Part shown: in pieces, positions 29,661 through 32,825 of the stretch
Numbering within the stretch: position 1 is the stretch's first letter
Layout: each line of letters opens with the position of its first letter
Source of the DNA: CAYZPE01 sp046050145
Lineage (GTDB): Bacteria > Patescibacteriota > Minisyncoccia > Phycocordibacterales > CAYZPE01
Length of the DNA stretch: 32,825 nucleotides
NCBI GenBank assembly: GCA_046050145.1
Contig: JBJOQC010000006.1
Coordinates: 1 to 32,825, forward strand
Direction: 5' to 3'
Program-made: the position numbers and the translations under genes
Notes under the pieces: model-generated
Database searches by the model: none
What the model was told of the DNA's origin: nothing
Seen by the model: the letters and a program-made list of their open reading frames with translations, nothing else

Positions 29661-30962
29661 ATGGGCGGAATTAAAAACATGTCGAAGTTCCAACTTATAT
29701 TTACCGGTGTTTTTGCCGCGTTTATTATAGTTGGGGTACTTGTTTTTTCTCTTTCTCGTAACGATAACGCTTCAAATGAATCCCCTGTAACTGTATGGGG
29801 ATTTTTACCTGCAAGTCAGTTTAATCAGATTCTCAAGGTGACAGGTTTAGACAAGGATGAAATTTTAAAAATAACCTATGTTGAAAAGCGCTCTGATAGT
29901 TTTGATTCTGAGTTTATAACAGCTCTTGCTGATGGAAAAGGTCCAGACCTGTTTTTTGTTTCTCAGGCATCACTCCTCGCTCAGGAGTCGCGTATTTTTC
30001 CAGTACCATTCAAGACTTTTCCTGAGCGAGACTACAAAGATGCCTTTATAGAAGGTTCTGAGGTCTTTTTGTCTCCCCAAGGAGTTCTTGCAATGCCATT
30101 TATTGTCGATCCTCTGGTTATGTATTGGAACAGAACACTTTTTACAAATGCTGGCCTTGCGAGGGAGCCCCATTTTTGGGAGGAGCTTTATTCTTTGACA
30201 AGCAGGCTTACCAAGAAGGACGAGGCTTTAAATATTACCCAAACAACAGTTCCTTTTGGTGAATTCAGAAATATTTCAAATGCAAAAGCAGTTATCTCAC
30301 TTCTTACTCTTCAGGCGGGAAATCCTATAAGTCAGAGGACGAGTGGAGGTCTCAGTATTGTACTTAGTGAGAAATTCAACTTTTCTTTGGCTCCAGCACC
30401 AGAAGCTCTTCGTTTCTTTACTGATTTTTCAAACCCAGCAACAATATATTATTCATGGAACAGGTCACTACCTCTCTCTCAAAACTTTTTTACAGCAGGG
30501 GATAGTGCTCTCTATTTTGGCTTTGCGTCAGAGCTGCCTTTGATTCAACAAAAAAATCCAAATCTCAACTTCGACGTAGCTTCAGTCCCACAGTCTCGCC
30601 AGGCAAAACAAGAGGTTGTGTACGCAAATTTTTATGGTCTCGCCATCTCAAAGAGTGCAAAAAACATTCCAGGCGCTTTTGCAGTTGCAGGGAGACTTAC
30701 TGATACGGCTGGGATAAAAGCGACTGTGAATACTTTAAAGCTTCCTCCTGTTCGAAGGGATTTGATTAGTCAGAGTCCTGTAGATCCTTTCATGACAGTT
30801 TTTTATGACAGTGCTCTCCGTTCAAAGACATGGATCGAGCCAGGGTCAGTAAGTACCTCGCAAGTTTTTCAAAATATGGTTGAGTCCATCACATCGGGAA
30901 GATCGAGTATTATAGAAGCAGTGTCTCGTGCCGACGGGGAACTTGAGGCATTAACCAACTAA
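29661..30962 (+). CDS. Membrane-anchored extracellular solute-binding-like protein
   Basis: A 433-residue protein of the family 1 (sugar-type) substrate-binding fold: PVTVWGFLPASQFNQIL near the N-terminus, DGKGPDLFFVSQASLLA, LAMPFIVDPLVMYWNRTLF and YANFYGLAISKSAKN are typical blocks. It is anchored by an N-terminal TM helix (about 10-30) with no lipobox Cys. An ATG at 29679 (MSKFQLIFTG) is an alternative start. No ABC permease or ATPase gene is adjacent. Instead the T4SS-pilin-like genes follow 1 nt after its stop, suggesting a shared operon and possibly a role on the cell surface other than ABC import. Confidence 0.75.
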   Translation: MGGIKNMSKFQLIFTGVFAAFIIVGVLVFSLSRNDNASNESPVTVWGFLPASQFNQILKVTGLDKDEILKITYVEKRSDSFDSEFITALADGKGPDLFFVSQASLLAQESRIFPVPFKTFPERDYKDAFIEGSEVFLSPQGVLAMPFIVDPLVMYWNRTLFTNAGLAREPHFWEELYSLTSRLTKKDEALNITQTTVPFGEFRNISNAKAVISLLTLQAGNPISQRTSGGLSIVLSEKFNFSLAPAPEALRFFTDFSNPATIYYSWNRSLPLSQNFFTAGDSALYFGFASELPLIQQKNPNLNFDVASVPQSRQAKQEVVYANFYGLAISKSAKNIPGAFAVAGRLTDTAGIKATVNTLKLPPVRRDLISQSPVDPFMTVFYDSALRSKTWIEPGSVSTSQVFQNMVESITSGRSSIIEAVSRADGELEALTN

Positions 30963-30963
30963 T

Positions 30964-31377
30964 ATGAACTTTAGAAAAATACTCATTACAATATGTACAC
31001 TTATTCTTATCATTACTCCTTTTCTGGTGAGTGCAGAACCTCTCTTTGATCCAAATAAGGGTCTTGTAGGGGGTGTGTGTAACAATGGCCAGTGTGGTTT
31101 TAATGATATTGTAGGTCTCATAAACCGCCTGGTTAAGTTTGTGTTCTATGTTTCTGTTCCTATTGCTGCCCTTCTTTTTGCTTATGCAGGCTTTCTTTTT
31201 CTTACCGCAGGACCAAATGCAGGTCAGGCTGATCGAGCAAAAGGTATTTTTACCAACGTTGCTGTGGGTTTTATTATTATTCTTTCTGCATACCTCATCG
31301 TGTATACTGTAACAAATGCAATTATAGAAGATGGTTTTCTTAACAGTTTACCAGTTCTGGGTGATTTAAAACCTTAA
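30964..31377 (+). CDS. T4SS-pilin-like small membrane protein 1
   Basis: A 137-residue protein with a signal peptide (MNFRKILITICTLILIITPF, cleavage likely near VSAEP), a short extracytoplasmic part with two Cys (GGVCNNGQCGF) and two TM helices (VFYVSVPIAALLFAYAGFLFLT and GIFTNVAVGFIIILSAYLIVYTV). This signal-plus-two-helix layout matches the VirB2/TrbC-like pilins often found in tandem in Parcubacteria. It begins 1 nt after the solute-binding-like gene. Confidence 0.65.
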   Translation: MNFRKILITICTLILIITPFLVSAEPLFDPNKGLVGGVCNNGQCGFNDIVGLINRLVKFVFYVSVPIAALLFAYAGFLFLTAGPNAGQADRAKGIFTNVAVGFIIILSAYLIVYTVTNAIIEDGFLNSLPVLGDLKP

Positions 31378-31378
31378 T

Positions 31379-31768
31379 ATGAAATATTCTTTGTTAAAAA
31401 AAATAATAAGTTTTCTATTTTTGTTTTTTGTATTAATAATTCCTTTGTTTTTTATTTTTGCTGCTGATGGTGCGAGCGATCTTCCTTCAGGTGCAAGTAT
31501 AGAAAATCCTCTCAAGGGTGGTATTAATAGTGTTTACGATCTTGTTGAGTTTATTGTAAACAATATTATTCTTCCTTTTGGATCGGTTATTATGGTTCTT
31601 ATGATTATTTTTGCCGGTTTTCAGTTTGTTGTTGCTCAAGGTAATCCTAAAAAGATTGAAGATGCCAAAACGACACTCCTATACGCGGTCATCGGCTCAG
31701 CGATTCTTCTTGGTTCATGGGCCATTGCAGAAATTATTCAAAATACAGTTACATCAATAACAGGATAA
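31379..31768 (+). CDS. T4SS-pilin-like small membrane protein 2
   Basis: A 129-residue protein with a signal peptide (hydrophobic stretch LFLFFVLIIPLFFIFAA), then NPLKGGINSVYDLVEFIVNNI and two TM helices (GSVIMVLMIIFAGFQFVVAQG; TLLYAVIGSAILLGSWAIAEII), joined by a basic loop NPKKIEDAKT. This is the standard pilin-like pattern of this gene family. It starts 1 nt after gene 1. Confidence 0.7.
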   Translation: MKYSLLKKIISFLFLFFVLIIPLFFIFAADGASDLPSGASIENPLKGGINSVYDLVEFIVNNIILPFGSVIMVLMIIFAGFQFVVAQGNPKKIEDAKTTLLYAVIGSAILLGSWAIAEIIQNTVTSITG

Positions 31769-31770
31769 AT

Positions 31771-32133
31771 ATGATTCGTCTTTATTTTTTACTTACACTA
31801 GGTCTTGTTCCCTCACTTGTTTTTGCCGCTACCACGCCCTCAACTTTTGATGAATTAGTATATTTTATTATTGGATATGTACAGTTGTTGGTCCCTATAG
31901 TTCTACTTCTTTCTGTTACAGTATTTATATTCGGTTTAGTAAAATTTATCGCTCGAGTGGGAGGTAGTGAGACAGAAATAGCAAATGGAAAAAATCTCAT
32001 GATTTATGGGATTTTAGGTTTGTTTGTTATGACAACACTTTGGGCTATTGTCGGTTTTATTGCTGGAGAGTTTAATATTGGAAGTCTTTTTATCCCTCAA
32101 TTGCCAGAAGATCAATTTCAAGGAACTGATTAA
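31771..32133 (+). CDS. T4SS-pilin-like small membrane protein 3
   Basis: A 120-residue protein. The start at 31771 (MIRLYFLLTLGLVPSLVFAA) gives a clean signal peptide; the open frame extends upstream into gene 2 without support. Two TM helices (VQLLVPIVLLLSVTVFIFGLVKFI; LMIYGILGLFVMTTLWAIVGFI) flank a loop ARVGGSETEIANGKN. It starts 2 nt after gene 2. Confidence 0.7.
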   Translation: MIRLYFLLTLGLVPSLVFAATTPSTFDELVYFIIGYVQLLVPIVLLLSVTVFIFGLVKFIARVGGSETEIANGKNLMIYGILGLFVMTTLWAIVGFIAGEFNIGSLFIPQLPEDQFQGTD

Positions 32134-32142
32134 TAAAAATAT

Positions 32143-32475
32143 ATGAAATCATATTTATTATTTTTAATTTCTACTATACCCAGTGTTGTTTCTGCCCAAG
32201 GTTTACGTGAACTTATTATTGATTTTGGGGATATTATAGATATTCTTTTTCTTCTTGGTCCTGCTGTTGCTTTCATGGTTTTCTTCTGGGGTCTTGCTCA
32301 GTTTATTGCAAAATCAGGAGATGTGAGCTCTCATGAAAGTGGGCTCAGACTTATGAAATGGGGCATAATTGCACTCTTTGTAATTCTTTCAATCATGGGT
32401 ATTATTAGTTTTATACGAGGAGAGCTTGATCTTGAAAAAGATAGAGACTTATTACCAATGCTTCAAAGTCAATAA
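32143..32475 (+). CDS. T4SS-pilin-like small membrane protein 4
   Basis: A 110-residue protein: signal peptide (MKSYLLFLISTIPSVVSAQG) and two TM helices (DILFLLGPAVAFMVFFWGLAQFI; MKWGIIALFVILSIMGIISFI) around the loop AKSGDVSSHESGLR. Its first TM/loop region is nearly identical to protein 5, including 44 identical bases, which marks a recent duplication or gene conversion. Confidence 0.7.
   Translation: MKSYLLFLISTIPSVVSAQGLRELIIDFGDIIDILFLLGPAVAFMVFFWGLAQFIAKSGDVSSHESGLRLMKWGIIALFVILSIMGIISFIRGELDLEKDRDLLPMLQSQ
32279..32322 (+). repeat. 44-bp direct repeat, copy 1
   Basis: A 44-bp stretch inside the fourth pilin-like gene, encoding most of the first TM end and FWGLAQFIAKSGD. It is identical to 32633-32676 in the fifth gene, 354 bp downstream. 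Sequence on either side diverges. Confidence 0.85.
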
Positions 32476-32478
32476 AAT

Positions 32479-32825
32479 ATGAAAAATAATATTATAGTAC
32501 TATGTGTTGGGTTATTGGCTGTTCCGTTTATCACAAACGCAGCTTTTTTTGGAAGTATTAAGACAATGTTGGGTGAAATTTCTGGTATTGTAAGAACTCT
32601 TTCATTACTTGCCGCTGCTTCTGCTCTTCTTTTTTTCTTCTGGGGTCTTGCTCAGTTTATTGCAAAATCAGGAGATCCAAGTTCACATGAAGAAGGTAAA
32701 AATAAAATGGTTTGGGGTGTCATAGCACTTTTCGTTCTACTTGGTGTTAATGGTATCCTTGCTTTTATTGATTCAGAACTTGGAGGTGGGTTTATTAATA
32801 CTTCAGCTCCAGCCCCGGTAAACCA
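32479..32825 (+). CDS. T4SS-pilin-like small membrane protein 5 (cut by window edge)
   Basis: At least 115 residues, running off the right edge. MKNNIIVLCVGLLAVPFITNAA is a signal peptide. Two TM helices follow: RTLSLLAAASALLFFFWGLAQFI and MVWGVIALFVLLGVNGILAFI, with the loop AKSGDPSSHEEGKNK. It starts 3 nt after protein 4 and ends within the window in a Pro/Ala-rich stretch (NTSAPAPVN). It is a close paralogue of protein 4. Confidence 0.7.
   Translation, partial: MKNNIIVLCVGLLAVPFITNAAFFGSIKTMLGEISGIVRTLSLLAAASALLFFFWGLAQFIAKSGDPSSHEEGKNKMVWGVIALFVLLGVNGILAFIDSELGGGFINTSAPAPVN
32633..32676 (+). repeat. 44-bp direct repeat, copy 2
   Basis: Identical to 32279-32322 and in the same reading frame of the neighbouring paralogue. 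Confidence 0.85.

Overview
The window reads like a genome of the Candidate Phyla Radiation (Patescibacteria), most likely a parcubacterial lineage. It is AT-rich and tightly packed. Most genes have no Shine-Dalgarno sequence, and several probably give leaderless or near-leaderless mRNAs from extended -10 promoters (TGnTATAAT type). The protein families also fit: a secreted peptidoglycan-binding protein with the CPYITSYLKYG signature common in Parcubacteria, divergent FtsZ and HisRS, and an array of small T4SS-pilin-like proteins. No rRNA, CRISPR array, integrase or insertion sequence was seen.

Layout: (1) 1-4.4 kb holds the 5' end of valS (-), a membrane-anchored peptidoglycan-binding protein (+), tsaD (-), a small secreted protein (-), a DUF1801 protein (-) and tRNA-Val (-). 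(2) 4.45-5.0 kb holds tRNA-Glu (+) followed by about 350 bp of non-coding, hairpin-rich DNA, GC-rich at its start. (3) 5.0-15.4 kb is an accessory or defence island. It contains a putative zincin-like protein, a two-gene restriction-modification-like unit (PLD-SNF2 helicase plus Eco57I-like adenine methyltransferase, overlapping by 4 nt), a DUF2188 protein, a PanA (HTH plus DUF4065) antitoxin with a RelE-like toxin candidate, a Cas4/RecB-like PD-(D/E)XK nuclease 3 nt downstream of the toxin candidate, and a small SppA peptidase. (4) 15.6-16.5 kb has a small membrane protein and a repeat-built coiled-coil protein. (5) 16.5-22.6 kb is a minus-strand housekeeping block: trxB, ftsZ, ftsA, ybeY, a bS21-like protein, a divergent HisRS-like protein and lepB. 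(6) 22.8-29.6 kb holds pth (+), a small lipoprotein (-), ribosomal protein S1 (-), an MBL-fold protein (+), a one-TM protein (+), gyrA (+) and a SAM methyltransferase (+). (7) 29.66 kb to the end is a tightly packed + strand operon: a membrane-anchored solute-binding-like protein followed by five T4SS-pilin-like small membrane proteins. The last one is cut by the window end.

How the genes work together: the core genes cover translation (valS, tsaD, S1, bS21, pth, ybeY), division (ftsA and ftsZ, separated by a terminator and with a separate ftsZ promoter), secretion (lepB, sppA) and DNA topology (gyrA). The most notable accessory content is the island downstream of the divergent tRNA pair. There the PLD-helicase/methyltransferase pair and the PanA/toxin/nuclease cluster sit together, and the antitoxin gene has a 40-bp near-perfect palindrome covering its probable -10 box and start codon. 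The most notable unexplained DNA is the run of hairpins after tRNA-Glu and the 18-bp-arm palindrome between valS and the peptidoglycan-binding gene.
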